Shown one piece after another: positions 11,701 to 19,929 of a stretch of 64,000 bases of DNA (positions within the stretch are counted from its first letter, which is position 1; the number at the start of each line of letters is the position of its first letter). The notes beneath the pieces are model-generated. The model was given only the letters and a program-made list of their open reading frames with translations. It was not told the origin of the DNA and made no database searches. The position numbers and the translations under genes are program-made. This stretch comes from Gordionus sp. m RMFG-2023 (Eukaryota; Nematomorpha; Gordioida; Chordodea; Parachordodidae), in assembly GCF_954871325.1 (NCBI RefSeq), contig NC_088778.1, positions 6,419,743-6,483,742 of the forward strand, written 5' to 3'.

Positions 11701-14406
11701 AAATTAGATTATAAAAAATTCAAAAACAAAAAGTATATAACGCAAGAAAATGTTTTTAAACTAAGAACTTATCATTTATTTTTATTTGAATGACATATCA
11801 AAAAGATATGTGAAGCTCCACACCAAATATCTATGATAAAGGAAAAATATAAATGTTCACCCACTCAAAAAATTTTTTTTGATAAGTTTATTACATATAA
11901 GGAATTAGTATTTGAGGGAAAAACACAAAAATGTTAATATTGGATCGATTTGGAAAAAATATATAGGCCCGACCTTTAAATAAATTGGTGGGTTTGATTG
12001 GATTCAATATTATTTAATATTGGCACAGCTCTAATTTTTGATATGCCAATTTGACACTTAAAGCCGCTTGTTAATTGAAGAAAATATTATGCAGTTTAGG
12101 AATATTTATCAATAAAATAAAAATTTCAAACATAATGATAGACATGAGAGGTAATACATCCTCAGTAGAACAAAAGGGTATAATCGGTGGGCCAATTTCT
12201 TAAAATACACCAAAAAATTACCCATTGACTGTTTTTTAAAAAAATATTAAAATATTTTATAGCATTTACGTGTTGAGTTGATATGTTTATCATGTCGCAA
12301 AGAAGCAATGTCTACGGCTAATGCGTCGAAAACTTCAAAATCCGTTTTTTTGACCTCGATGACATTATTTTGGGTTCCCAAGTCATTGTTAATGGTCGAC
12401 TTTTTTATAAAAAAAATCAATGACACTTTATCCATATTGATATTAAATTATTTTATTGTATATTTTTAATTTTAAATAAATTACCTTATTTAATCTTTAT
12501 TCAATCTAGTGTTGTTAAACAGCTCGATTTAACAAATTTTAAATGATGATTTTAGCCAAAATAATCGATATTTCGGTAATAGATGTCCAAGATAGTATTG
12601 TTAAACGGCTCAATTTGAGTTAATTTTTAAAAACAGTTAACTCAATATTTTAGCTAGAAATATATTGCTAATAACAAAATTTTGCTAATAGATATTCAAA
12701 TCTTTATATCATCTATGAGAAGGATAATCAGTTGTGTAATACTTTTTAGCTAAAATATTGTGTTAGCCATTTAATCCAATCTTATTTTGACTAAGCAAAT
12801 ATATTATAGCTTCAAAATCTATATATACAGTGGTAAAATATGATTATAAAGATTTGAAATTATTCATTCATTTATTTACTAATTACGAAATTATGCACAT
12901 GATTTTTAATCATTTAAGTTGTGAAAGTTATTCATTGTTGGGCATTAAAGTTTTAAAATTTTCAGAACAGAAATACAATACAATATTAATAATATTTAAA
13001 TATTAGGGAGCACAAACATATATCTCACACCTAAGAAATTAAATGAATAAAATTTTTATAAGAAATTTGATCACTTTAAATTTGTGGTATATATGCATTA
13101 TAATGTATGACCATTCCAACAGCTCTAAGGCCATCATTCTCCCCTATGCATTTATTTTTAAAAATAGACACAACTTTCTAATATTCTATTTTAAATATAA
13201 TATAAACATGAGGTCTGCAATAGGCCAGGTTTAGTTGACCCCTTAAATAAAATTAAACATTGAGAGGGTGGGTTTAGAAATACTTTTAAAACAATGGTGG
13301 ATGCAAAAAGCATGATGGGCAAGATATAATTATAATTACACAATATTGCATCATTTTTTTAAGATTAGGCATATATTAAAATAAAATAAACAGTGAAACC
13401 AAGATTAAATAATTATTTTTAAGCCTGGTCAACATTTTTTTAAAAAATTTTACCATTATTTTGATCTAATATTCATTCCAAAAAATTATCCCCATTCCTA
13501 GTTTGTGTGATTATTATTTATTTTGGAGCTTATAAAAACAATAATCTCTATAAAAAATATATTCGATTCATTAGATAATATATTAAAATTTGCATTTTTT
13601 AAAAAATAATTTAACTTATAATTTGTAATTTCTGGATAAACTTAAATTAGATAAATTTGTATTCCTTAAATTATTTTAACTAATAAAGCTAAAGATATAC
13701 CAGATCTAATTTTGTTTTCAGTAACATATCCTATAAATTAACCAGCCAGTTCTATGATATCTTATAAAACAATGTTTACAAACTTTTTTATAAGTGATCA
13801 TTCAATATTTAATTCACCCGGATTATTGTTATGTTGTAATTACATTTTACATAAAATTTTAAATAGATATATTAATTTAAAACTTGTTTATCATCATGAA
13901 GCCATTTACTGTCCACATAAAATTTATATTGATGTGTTCCTTCAGGTATCTGAAGAATAGTTGTAAAATTTCCTTGGCTATAAAAGATAGATAGATTATA
14001 TTATTATAGGACATACCTATGTACAAGTGGAATTTTTGATTTCCAATTATCCCAACTACCAGATACATAAACATTTTTTCCTCCTTTATCCCATCTAAAC
14101 ACCGTATAAATATTTCTAGGAGTCTGACTTTCAACCAAACCACCTTTATTACCTTCACTAATGGTGCTTGATCTTTTTCTATTCAGGGTACCCTCAGAAT
14201 CCTCTTTCTTTTCATGTTTTTTTTATTATAAATATTTTGTATAATGTTACCTTTTTATGCTTTGATGTTCTTTCATCATCTGACATATTTGATCTGGTAA
14301 AAAATAATTTTCGTCCTCCTACCTTATCAAAATAAGGGCTATCTTTTGAGGATGAAACAGGAGATATTTCCCCATTTATTTGACGCCTTGAGTGAGTAGT
14401 ACCCAT
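2743..14406 (-). CDS. PRKAB: AMP-activated protein kinase beta subunit, six exons
   Basis: Regulatory beta subunit of AMPK, the cytosolic energy-sensing kinase; it scaffolds alpha and gamma and binds glycogen. Exons on the minus strand are 14406-14251, 14207-14017, 13977-13884, 12399-12270, 3312-3044 and 2826-2743; phases agree throughout and give 307 residues (mammalian beta about 270). Residues 1-3 are Met-Gly-Thr, so N-myristoylation at Gly2 is expected. The carbohydrate-binding module (about 85-165) keeps the glycogen-contact residues W107, K134, W141 and N158, and Ser116 matches the phosphorylated Ser108 of mammals. The C-terminal alpha/gamma-binding domain holds LLPEP and [10 protein letters not shown] and ends with [15 protein letters not shown]. 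Introns are 43, 39, 1484, 8957 and 217 nt; intron 4 carries a Ty3/Gypsy element. Exon 5 is strikingly G+C-rich. The start is fixed by the myristoylation context and lack of upstream coding sequence. Confidence 0.95.
3313..6668. other. 3' part of AMPK beta intron 4
   Basis: Non-coding A+T-rich DNA with two guanine runs (about 3698-3707 and 3941-3952). It contains a direct duplication at about 5094-5690 described separately. No conserved reading frame is visible; the short ORFs here are low-complexity. Confidence 0.6.
5094..5690. repeat. Tandem pair of a dispersed repeat of about 300 bp
   Basis: Copies at about 5094-5380 and 5437-5690 share blocks such as TTTTAGAAATTTTCTTAGG, ATTAAGCTTCAACTGTTAAT and CACAGAATTTTTGCAATTG in the same order. 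A third, inverted copy lies at about 28140-28440. No coding content. It is a dispersed non-coding repeat family, class unknown. Confidence 0.65.
6669..6915 (+). repeat. Left LTR of the Gypsy element
   Basis: The 247-bp repeat starts TGTAGAGTAAC and ends GTTACTCTACA, an 11-bp perfect inverted end with the TG...CA of LTRs. Its last 80 bp recur at 7095-7175, and most of it recurs inverted at 11459-11696. A tRNA-complementary sequence follows at once. Confidence 0.85.
6916..6947 (+). promoter_or_regulatory. Extended tRNA-complementary primer-binding sequence
   Basis: Directly after the LTR comes TGGTGCTCCGGGTGAGGA and then TTGAACTCATGACC. Read on the other strand this is the 3' half of a tRNA: variable loop, a T stem-loop with TTCAATC, an acceptor strand CCGGAGC and ACCA. 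The nearest familiar pattern is elongator tRNA-Met. Ordinary Gypsy primer sites are 9-18 nt. The two other leader copies (7176 and the inverted one before 11459) share only TGGTGCTCC and then differ, so the extra part here looks copied from the primer tRNA. Confidence 0.7.
7332..7568 (+). CDS. 78-residue RRM-like leader ORF of the Gypsy element, left copy
   Basis: A short ORF upstream of Gag. The order of predicted strands and helices fits an RNA-recognition motif: an RNP2-like strand FKVLNVP (residues 4-10), helix SIYDILFDL, an RNP1-like strand DVLFEF (37-42), helix [13 protein letters not shown] (45-57) and a last strand IELICIFV. The length matches one RRM. That reading is inference from the pattern. 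An identical protein is encoded inverted at 11049-11285. RRM-like proteins are known from LINE ORF1; I know of no standard Ty3/Gypsy leader protein of this type. A role in binding element RNA is possible but unproven. Confidence 0.6.
   Translation: MFAFKVLNVPHQISIYDILFDLTYNCDVNFSRINGTEDVLFEFMNLRDMINCFELLNGKHYIYSDSDFIELICIFVKT
7644..8990 (+). CDS. Gag-protease ORF of the Gypsy element
   Basis: A 448-residue ORF. Residues 1-165 look like a helical Gag capsid region. Residues about 190-315 form a low-complexity tract of Asn, Tyr and Arg in which a block with RKQIQYNN and NNYR recurs three times. No CCHC knuckle is present, so the basic, aromatic tract may take over RNA binding. Residues about 355-440 are an aspartic protease with the active-site motif VDTGS. 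It starts 75 bases after the RRM-like ORF on the same strand. Confidence 0.8.
   Translation: MEIKQEFTHKIPKLVGPLTEIYLDRILNYFSTSTDSIKINTLLNNLSDEVFDDIKAICFDTDILDLKIVIKKLTYLLPALNLNTLINKFNLLQQNSSESFMLWYIRVSKLHKKCNFLDDSRLKEKLRTSTLNDKIKYKFSKNFDLTLNQMVELGVKLDSSNIKSEDNDISYINKDIKSDKDKNFCSRNDNNFRNNYDNRYRNGNYNNNFRYNYGNNNSRYHDNYNNYNYNKYRYNNNNQSNYGRNNTWYDNNQRKQIQYGDGNRNNYQSYYNNSNNYRGNDNNQRKQIQYNNSNNYRSGDENNRKQIQYNNDYNMNIEEIIEEKGDSTKNKDDNDFNVNNLSGDMINDKDNAFMTTLKVNDIVTCMQVDTGSKYTIIPHGLAKKLGIRDLKKSELQLTAYDGNLIKIIGTTQVKVTYDGISKYLQAVSLNQVKMPCWDVRGSMLSKIF
9355..11013 (+). CDS. Reverse transcriptase-RNase H-integrase region of the Gypsy element
   Basis: A 552-residue open stretch with, in order, the reverse transcriptase palm (LPFGLKTS and the catalytic YIDDLL near residue 64), the connection and RNase H domain ([24 protein letters not shown]), the integrase HHCC zinc domain (HEGHLGAGK and CADC) and the start of the DDE core ([22 protein letters not shown]). 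This domain order is diagnostic of Ty3/Gypsy. A separate integrase piece of the same kind (NGIKHV-like and SNGQVERMV) lies at about 6950-7090. Confidence 0.9.
   Translation: MEGKKFTKIDFKNSFLQIPIDKSCRNILTISTHKGYYQFTRLPFGLKTSSAIFQQIMDQIFGDMDDVIFYIDDLLITGKNDEAHLNNIKKVFDRISSFGLIPNFNKSVFFKNKVRFLGHDIDAKGIHANHDKIEAIINMPEPKSAAELSTFLGMAGYYRKFLNNFAEIADPLYKIVNKEKWAWNLEHSKSFNDLKKLISLPPALTYFNPELPIGIATDASKCGLGAVLFHIEKDGKEKPIAFASRTLLKSEMNYTNIEREALAIMFAMKRFQEYLIGTKFTIITDHKPLVHIFTKGLKDNSTMSLRLQKWNITLGGYDFNIKYKAGKYNVVPDCLSRLPQECRDETIEDVTIINEYEDLPINFDQIRDKNLKDTELKQVINDINNNRPIMNNIYKNIELELSIIKDCLYKSNKIIIPSSMRKTILQSLHEGHLGAGKIKSLAKEYMWWPGINNDIVMEVKSCADCNKYHDNPIKIQKPWVSATKPFERIHIDYAGPFFTKNWLIIVDAYSKFPIIIPIKNITTDVTLKEIFKTISLYGIPETIVTDNGNKQL
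11049..11285 (-). CDS. 78-residue RRM-like leader ORF, inverted right copy
   Basis: It encodes the same 78 residues as the ORF at 7332-7568, on the opposite strand, within the inverted right arm. The flanking leader on both sides also matches. Identity at this level between two copies of non-essential DNA implies a recent origin or gene conversion. Confidence 0.6.
   Translation of the reverse strand: MFAFKVLNVPHQISIYDILFDLTYNCDVNFSRINGTEDVLFEFMNLRDMINCFELLNGKHYIYSDSDFIELICIFVKT
11459..11696 (-). repeat. Inverted LTR at the right end of the Gypsy element
   Basis: It is the reverse complement of the left LTR from its TGTAGAGTAAC-side boundary next to the primer site, matching over most of its length. 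The outermost bases no longer resemble the left LTR, so the exact outer boundary is approximate. Confidence 0.75.
12507..12792. mobile_element. MITE, TAGTGTTGTT family, diverged composite copy
   Basis: The left end TAGTGTTGTTAAACAGCTCG and a second start-like block ATTGTTAAACGGCT at about 12598 suggest one copy inserted in or joined to another. The right side keeps the core TTTTAGCTAAAATATTGTGTTAGCC but the terminal bases are worn. It lies in AMPK beta intron 3. Confidence 0.6.
12793..13883. other. AMPK beta intron 3, no other feature
   Basis: A+T-rich intron sequence between exons 3 and 4. I see no conserved reading frame or RNA gene in it. Confidence 0.6.
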
Positions 14407-15450
14407 TTTTTTTTCATATATATTGCATTTTATTTAATTAATTATGCCAATGTCGAATTAAATGTTGTCATATTTTAAATGATGAGAATTAAATATGTCA
14501 ACTGTCAGATTAAATTCATATGGTGTTAGGAATGATATGTACAGAAATGTATTGTTTTTTTTTAAAATATATTTTATAAAAAAGCACATCTGCGAATATT
14601 AATTATTAATATAAACAACATTATATTTGACTTTAAACTGCCCGATCTGCATTAAAAGAATTGTGGTGCACGATAGATCTATAATATATATTTTCCTAAA
14701 TGATTTAAAATTTAGATATATTTTAGCTAATAACTTTATATTACCCCAAGATATGAGTCAACAAACATCTTTTTATGGTATGAAAACAGGCCTATAACCA
14801 ATTCATTTTTAATGAAACCTTTCCGCGAGTTTTCTTAGCCATTTTTATCTATGTGAATATTTACAATATATACTTATAATTCAAAATCATATGATAAAAA
14901 ATTAAGTTTAAGAAATATCTACTTGATCCTTGCAAGTTGCAAGAGATAAATTATTTAACCGAACACGTAAGGAATCATTTTTTCAACCCAACCCTATAAA
15001 CCTAGCTTATGCTCAATCATAAAATTAATTCAGTATTCTTGATCCAAACTAACCTGAATTAAAATTCTTTTATTTTTTAGTTTTTATATAAAACAATCTA
15101 AAATGAATCATGCTTAGATTTGTGCGCCGCCGGCTCAGGCCAACGCTCCTGGCAATTTTATTCACGCCGGAAAAGTGATAACGGCTCGCTGTGTATAATT
15201 TTTAGAATGATATTTTTATTATATTTATATACTAAATTTTAATTATTTAAATTTGAATATTTATATTAATAAAATAGGAATACTATTGGTATAAAATAAA
15301 TAAGAAATCTAATCGGGCAAAATTGTGAGACAGGCCATGTTTTGGATATTAATGATTTTGATCCATACCTTGATGAAATTTTGAGATCTCTGTTGACGCT
15401 TATAATATAGATTACATTGCATAAACATATTTATAATATGAAAACTATAA
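14407..15450. other. AMPK beta upstream region with a small G+C island
   Basis: The 5' flank of AMPK beta is A+T-rich with no clear TATA or initiator that I can defend. At 15117-15197 a patch of about 80 bp is much richer in G+C; on the plus strand it reads NFIHAGKVITARC among others. It could be a lone exon or inserted foreign DNA; I cannot identify it. Confidence 0.4.
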
Positions 15451-15800
15451 AATTGTATTTTAAACATAAGATATTAGCGACACTACTTGATCTAAGATTT
15501 CAAAATCTATTGTTTCTGAATATTTATATTCAAATTCTACGACAATTGCAATTTTTAATTAGACAATTAAAACATTAAAACATGATAGAAATGCACAGAG
15601 TGGATTCAGTTGAAGATAATGGTCACATATCCATTTCATATATAGCTAAAATAGCTCGTAGGAATTTCCTTTCAAGCAATGATTATAATAACAGCGATTT
15701 AGAACAATAATTTTATCCTTTGCTCAGCCAAAATAGTAGAAGATACACTAACATTTTGGGGAAAAAATGATTGGATGAACCGGATGCAGTCTAATATTTG
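15450..15800 (+). pseudogene. Possible hAT transposase remnant
   Basis: At about 15460-15525 the plus strand reads KHKILATLLDLRFQNLLF, close to the L-A-t-x-L-D-P-R-F-K block of hAT transposases, and at 15720-15775 it reads KIVEDTLTFWGKND, a pattern seen before the dimerisation domain. The pieces lie in the right order on one strand but are interrupted. It could be an old copy of a family related to the element at 29.9-31.6 kb. Confidence 0.4.
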
Positions 15801-17968
15801 GGGTATCTCTATTATTAAGCAGCAATGGATATAACCGCCCTAGATGGAACAGGCGTTGGTGTACAAAATTTTTTGTTTCTAGTATTCATTTTAAAGGTCC
15901 AAACGTTTTGCTAGTATCCAAAAAATAAATTATTAATAATATTTGAAATACGAAAGTATTTGTATAATATTATCAGAAAAATCAATGATCCAGTTTATGT
16001 AAAATATGTTCTAGAAGTATCAAACAATCAAATTATTATTCTGTAAAAAGGAATAATAAATTTGATGTATATTTTTATAAGTAAAAAAAATCAGCGGTAT
16101 TTTAATTAAAGTGATTTTTGTTAAATAAAGAAAAATTTATAAATTAAATTCGTTTAAAACAACATTCGAATTAAAAGTATTTTTTTCGTTTTTGTTTTAT
16201 CAATTTATTTTGTAAATAATTTTATATTAATGTATTCAAAATAACTAATCCTTTATTTACATCAATTTATTTTTACATTAATGTATTCAAATTAACTAAT
16301 GTTTCTTTTATATAGTGCTGTGCCTCACATTGTTACAATTTTATGCTCACCAAATTGAAATTATCAAAATTGAGCTCATATCGCTCGATCCTATTATATT
16401 AATGGCCTGACTTTCTTCCCAGGATGGAAATTTTTAAGTATCTTTTATAAAATATCTGAACATGTCGATTTTTATTAATGCAAAAAAAAGGTTTTCGATT
16501 GGCGTGGTGACCTTATGGGTTATTCAGGATATCGCTTATCTCATAATGCGTCCGAATTGATTTACCTTTCTGAAACTAGCATAGGTGGTTTTCTTAACGA
16601 ACAGAAGCATTTTATTTATTTAAAACTTTACACATCAATGAATGATCCTTTTTTTACAATTTCTTTTTCAATGTAATAATAATAATCAAAATAGCTCCTT
16701 CGAAGTTAATATATCTGTAAGATATTTACATTATGAGAATACAACAATAACTTTTTAAAAATAGATTAAAATTCAAAATTTTTATAAAAATAAAATACTA
16801 TCTTTTAAACATTACAATATAAAAATAACGGTTTCGGGTTCTATTTAAAATTGTTGGGGTTGAAAATTTAAAAACTGAATCCAACTCTTTCGTATACAAG
16901 CTTATTAAAATATATAAAAATACAATTTAAAATTTTGTCACTAAATCTCATACACATTGTATTATTATTGCACACTAATTTAATAATCGCAACACAAACC
17001 GCGATTATTTATTAACTATAATATTAATATATATTCTATAGACGACTGATACTGACCAACCAATCAAAATTGACTAATACTGATCCTTAAAACAGTATAG
17101 TTCAAACTGGTTTACCGACATTCTTTTAGAGACAACATTTTAAACACAGGTTCAGTTGGATTGGATATCTGGTTAAAAGCTGTAAGTTCGATATATTAGT
17201 TTCGCTTAAATTTTTACTTATATCCGTAATTTAAAACTTTTTATATAAAAATAGTCGAAAAAGATATTTCAATTGATATTATAATAATGAGACTTAAAAA
17301 TATCAATTTTTGCTAATTCGCGCAATTTGGCTGTGAAGATGTCAAGCTAATAATCGCGGATTTTACGAGCAAAATTTGAATTTGGCAAAAAAATCAATCT
17401 TACAACTTAAACCTATAATAAATGAGTGTGATTGTGAATTAATGAAACTAGTTTTTAGGGGAAAAAAACTAAATAATAAATGTAAATGGGTAATGAATCG
17501 AAATTTAGACGATATAATTTTTTGTACTATCAGACGAATTTAAAAATCTGGTCAAAACATTTTGTTCAAAAATATTAGGCGGCAATGTGTAGCAATATAT
17601 AAAAATATTTATTGAATCGCGCATATGCCACATTAGCATCAGAAGGGACTGGCGGCGGGGTGCTTAATTATCAAATCACCTTTAAAAAAATTAATAAATG
17701 TAAAATTACTAAAAAAATGTACAGTTAGCCTTTAAGTCCCCCTAAATAAATACTACATAAAATTATGTGACATCTCTGATATTCTATATTATATAAAGAC
17801 AATAATATAAAAATCGCGTTATATTTTTATAATTAAAATGTATATTTTTATTAATAAATATTAATTATAATATAAACAAATATAAATAATTTAGATAAAA
17901 TATTTTAAGAGTCCTTATACATGAAACAAAACTTTTGTATGTAAAAAGAAAGTATAATAGGGAAATAT
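15801..17968. other. Mostly featureless region with one exon-like patch
   Basis: A+T-rich and repeat-poor. One stretch at about 16497-16612 on the plus strand has coding character (FDWRGDLMGYSGYRL) after a possible acceptor AAAAAAAG, but no neighbouring exon could be phased to it. Nothing else stands out. Confidence 0.35.
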
Positions 17969-18240
17969 TTACGAAGGCACATAAGCCTTTTTGTGTTTTT
18001 CGTAGAACCTAACGTAGGGATTGTCTTCCATGAGCGATTCCACGCTATTCGCATCTACCCCAACTCTTCTGACGTGAGAGCTCATATCTATATCCAAGTC
18101 GATTTCGTTATTATTAGCTTCGATATTATGGCTATTCGTGAAGCTTTCATTATTATCGCCCTTATGTAAGGTGATTTCCTCAGTTTTGATGTTGTTCGAT
18201 GCTGAGGGGCTATCAGTACATTCTTGTAAGGCTTTATTTA
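17969..18240 (-). CDS. Orphan 3' exon of an unknown host gene
   Basis: The minus strand is open and has coding character from about 18240 to a stop at 17969-17971. The encoded tail is acidic and Asn/Ser-rich in its first half and ends with ESLMEDNPYVRFYEK and a basic C-terminus. A pyrimidine-poor acceptor ATAAATAAAG precedes it, so it is probably a last exon. I do not recognise the family. Another minus-strand exon candidate at 20994-21126 could belong to the same gene, in which case the mitochondrial block would sit in its intron, but the phases cannot be proven. Confidence 0.45.
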
Positions 18241-18582
18241 TGAATACATAATATTTGATTAAAAAAAAGAAGAAATTTTTAGTGTAACAGGTGAAGTGAA
18301 AGACGTGATATTTTGAAATCTCACACATTCGAAATCACGCGGCAAATATGGTGTAAATATTTTTAATTTTTGGAAGGTAATTAATAATTCCTCTAAATTT
18401 AGTTTAAGTTAATTAAAATTATTATTTATATATTTTACTCTGAATTAAAAACTAAAATTTTAAAAGGGGGTATATTATTAAAATTATTTTCTGGCATCCC
18501 CTCCCTTTAAGGCCTGGCGTGATTACCTTCCAAAAATTAAAAATACGTATTTTTAATTTTTGGAAGGTAATTAATAATTCCT

Positions 18583-18636
18583 CTATCTGCTGATAAGTTT
18601 CAGCAATATAAGATTTGCAATCTAATTTTTAAATAG
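18583..18636 (+). tRNA. tRNA-Ala(UGC)-like sequence without T arm, in unit 2
   Basis: 54 nt beginning CTATCTG and ending TAAATAG, which pair at six of seven positions (one a G-U pair). A 4-bp D stem CTGA/TCAG follows, then a five-position anticodon stem with one mismatch and the loop TTTGCAA, anticodon TGC. The T arm is replaced by a few T residues, as in reduced animal mitochondrial tRNAs. Fold judged by eye only. Could be a degenerate copy. Confidence 0.35.
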
Positions 18637-18981
18637 TTTAAAATTTTAAAAGGGGGTATATATCATTAAAATTATTTTCTGGCATCCCCTCCCTTTAAGG
18701 CCTGGCGTAATTACCTTCCAAAAATTAAAAATACGTATTTTTAATTTTTGGAAGGTAATTAATAATTCCTCTATCTGCTGATAAGTTTCAGCAGATAGTT
18801 TTAATTTAGTTTAAGTTAATTAAAATTATTATTTATATATTTATACTCTGAATTAAAAACTAAAATTTTAAAAGGGGGTATATCATTAAAATTATTTTCT
18901 GGCATCCCCTCCCTTTAAGGCCTGGCGTAATTACCTTCCAAAAATGTATTATTAATTTTTGGAAGGTAATTAATAATTCCT

Positions 18982-19035
18982 CTATCTGCTGATAAGTTTC
19001 AGCAATATAAGATTTGCAATCTAATTTTTAAATAG
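18982..19035 (+). tRNA. tRNA-Ala(UGC)-like sequence, second copy, in unit 4
   Basis: Identical in sequence to the copy at 18583-18636, in the same place within its repeat unit. In unit 3 the same 5' segment instead forms a perfect 11-bp hairpin (about 18771-18798), so only units 2 and 4 keep the tRNA-like fold. Confidence 0.35.
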
Positions 19036-19130
19036 TTTAAAATTTTAAAAGGGGGTATATCATTAAAATTATTTTCTGGCATCCCCTCCCTTTAAGGCCT
19101 GGCGTAATTACCTTCCAAAAATTAAAAACC

Positions 19131-19184
19131 GGTACTAGTTACTAAATAACTAAAGCTTTCTATCAAAAAGCTTACTATAGTACC
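19131..19184 (-). tRNA. trnI: Mitochondrial-type tRNA-Ile(GAU) lacking the D arm
   Basis: Read on the minus strand the 54-nt sequence has a perfect 7-bp acceptor stem GGTACTA/TAGTACC, an anticodon stem GCTTT/AAAGC (extendable to 7 bp) with loop TTGATAG and anticodon GAT, and a T stem-loop GTTA-TTTAG-TAAC. There is no D arm, only a short replacement loop. It starts 4 nt after the nad1 stop on the same strand, as in packed animal mitochondrial genomes. As part of a nuclear insertion it would be inactive. Confidence 0.75.
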
Positions 19185-19188
19185 TTAA

Positions 19189-19813
19189 CTATCAAACCAT
19201 TAAAATTCACAATCTTATAATTATAATATAAGGTAATAACTCCCCCCACGAAAACTTTATTAATTTATCATATCGAACTCGAGGATATGAAGCTCGAATA
19301 AACAAAAATATAAGTGAAAATAATCTAGAAAAGCCGATAATCACTATAAATCTTATCACAGCTGACTACTTGTGAGAGTCATATGACTCTCACAAGTAGT
19401 AAAAATAACATAATTGAAATATACTCAGCTATAAAAATTAGAGCAAAAAATCCCGAATAAAACTCAACATTAAAACCTGATACCAACTCAGATTCACCTT
19501 CCATTAAATCAAAAGGAGTTTGATTTATCTCAGCTAATGAACAAATCAAAAAGGAAACTAATAGATATATAAATATATACCCGTATATATTTATAGGAGT
19601 TATAAATTCTTCAAACTCATAACTTATTACCACTAATCCTATTAGTAAAAAAATAAATCTTATAATTAACTCGTAAGAAACAGCTTGTCTTACCGCTCGC
19701 ATACCCCCTAATATAGAAAATTTCGAATTTCTTAATCAACCCCCTATAATTAAAAAATAAACGCTCCCCCCTATTAATATAATAAACACTAATAATGGGT
19801 AATCGTTTATTAG
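19189..19813 (-). pseudogene. nad1: Mitochondrial nad1, middle and C-terminal part
   Basis: NADH dehydrogenase subunit 1, a membrane subunit of respiratory complex I. The minus strand reads, in order, GW-L-S-N-SKF, RAV-S-QAVSYE, AEINQTPFDLMEGESELVSG, AEYISI and a C-terminal RASYPRVRYDKLM before a TAG stop at 19189-19191. It only reads through with TGA as Trp, AGA as Ser and ATA as Met. The frame changes near a perfect palindrome at 19365-19400. The start of the gene is missing on this strand; the matching N-terminal piece is on the other strand at 19795-19923. This is a nuclear mitochondrial insertion or a rearranged mitochondrial fragment. Confidence 0.9.
19365..19400. repeat. Perfect 36-bp palindrome inside nad1
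   Basis: The arms ACTACTTGTGAGAGTCAT and its exact reverse complement meet with no spacer at a central CATATG. The nad1 frame differs by one base on the two sides, so the palindrome is likely a foldback duplication or insertion into the gene. Confidence 0.9.
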
Positions 19814-19923
19814 AGCGAAGGATCCTTGGGTCAGCACAAATTCGAAAAGGACCAAATAAAGTCCTAGTGATAGGACTGGTGCAGCCATTCATAGACGCCA
19901 TCAAGAAATTGCTCTTTGGATAA
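19795..19923 (+). pseudogene. nad1: Mitochondrial nad1, N-terminal part, opposite strand
   Basis: The plus strand reads [11 protein letters not shown], then IRKGPNKV and [12 protein letters not shown], the most conserved N-terminal block of ND1 (family pattern LLERK-LGY-Q-RKGPNKVG, QPF-DA-KLF). Both lysines of RKGPNKV are AAA, which rules out the flatworm/echinoderm code in which AAA is Asn. It is head-to-head with the C-terminal part on the minus strand, joined near 19800, so the two parts are inverted relative to each other. Reading stops soon after the conserved block. Confidence 0.85.
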
Positions 19924-19929
19924 AAAAAA

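Larger units (their letters stand above)
18360..19128. repeat. Four tandem units of about 180-210 bp, each bounded by 24-bp inverted repeats
   Basis: Units lie at 18360-18543, 18550-18731, 18738-18947 and about 18951-19128. Each opens with TTTTTAATTTTTGGAAGG and closes with its reverse complement CCTTCCAAAAATTAAAAA, so every unit can form a stem-loop. Adjacent units are joined by TACGTA-like or similar spacers. All share the core AAAAGGGGGTATAT and GGCATCCCCTCCC. Units alternate between two inner modules: units 2 and 4 carry a tRNA-Ala-like sequence, units 1 and 3 a different A+T-rich module. Unit 4 ends 2 bp from trnI, so the array is probably also of mitochondrial origin. Confidence 0.85.

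Noticed and set aside
18360-19128. CRISPR-like array, because of regular palindromic repeats
   Set aside because: Units are 180-210 bp of near-identical sequence with no short unique spacers, and the setting is an animal genome with mitochondrial sequence next door.
19617-19904. 95-residue minus-strand ORF as a separate gene
   Set aside because: It is a shifted frame over nad1 and over the antisense of the conserved nad1 N-terminal block.
19813-19923. Minus-strand continuation of nad1 through the inverted block
   Set aside because: It resembles an ND1 membrane segment, but the plus strand of the same bases carries the far more specific LLERRILG and RKGPNKV motifs; both cannot be ancestral sense.
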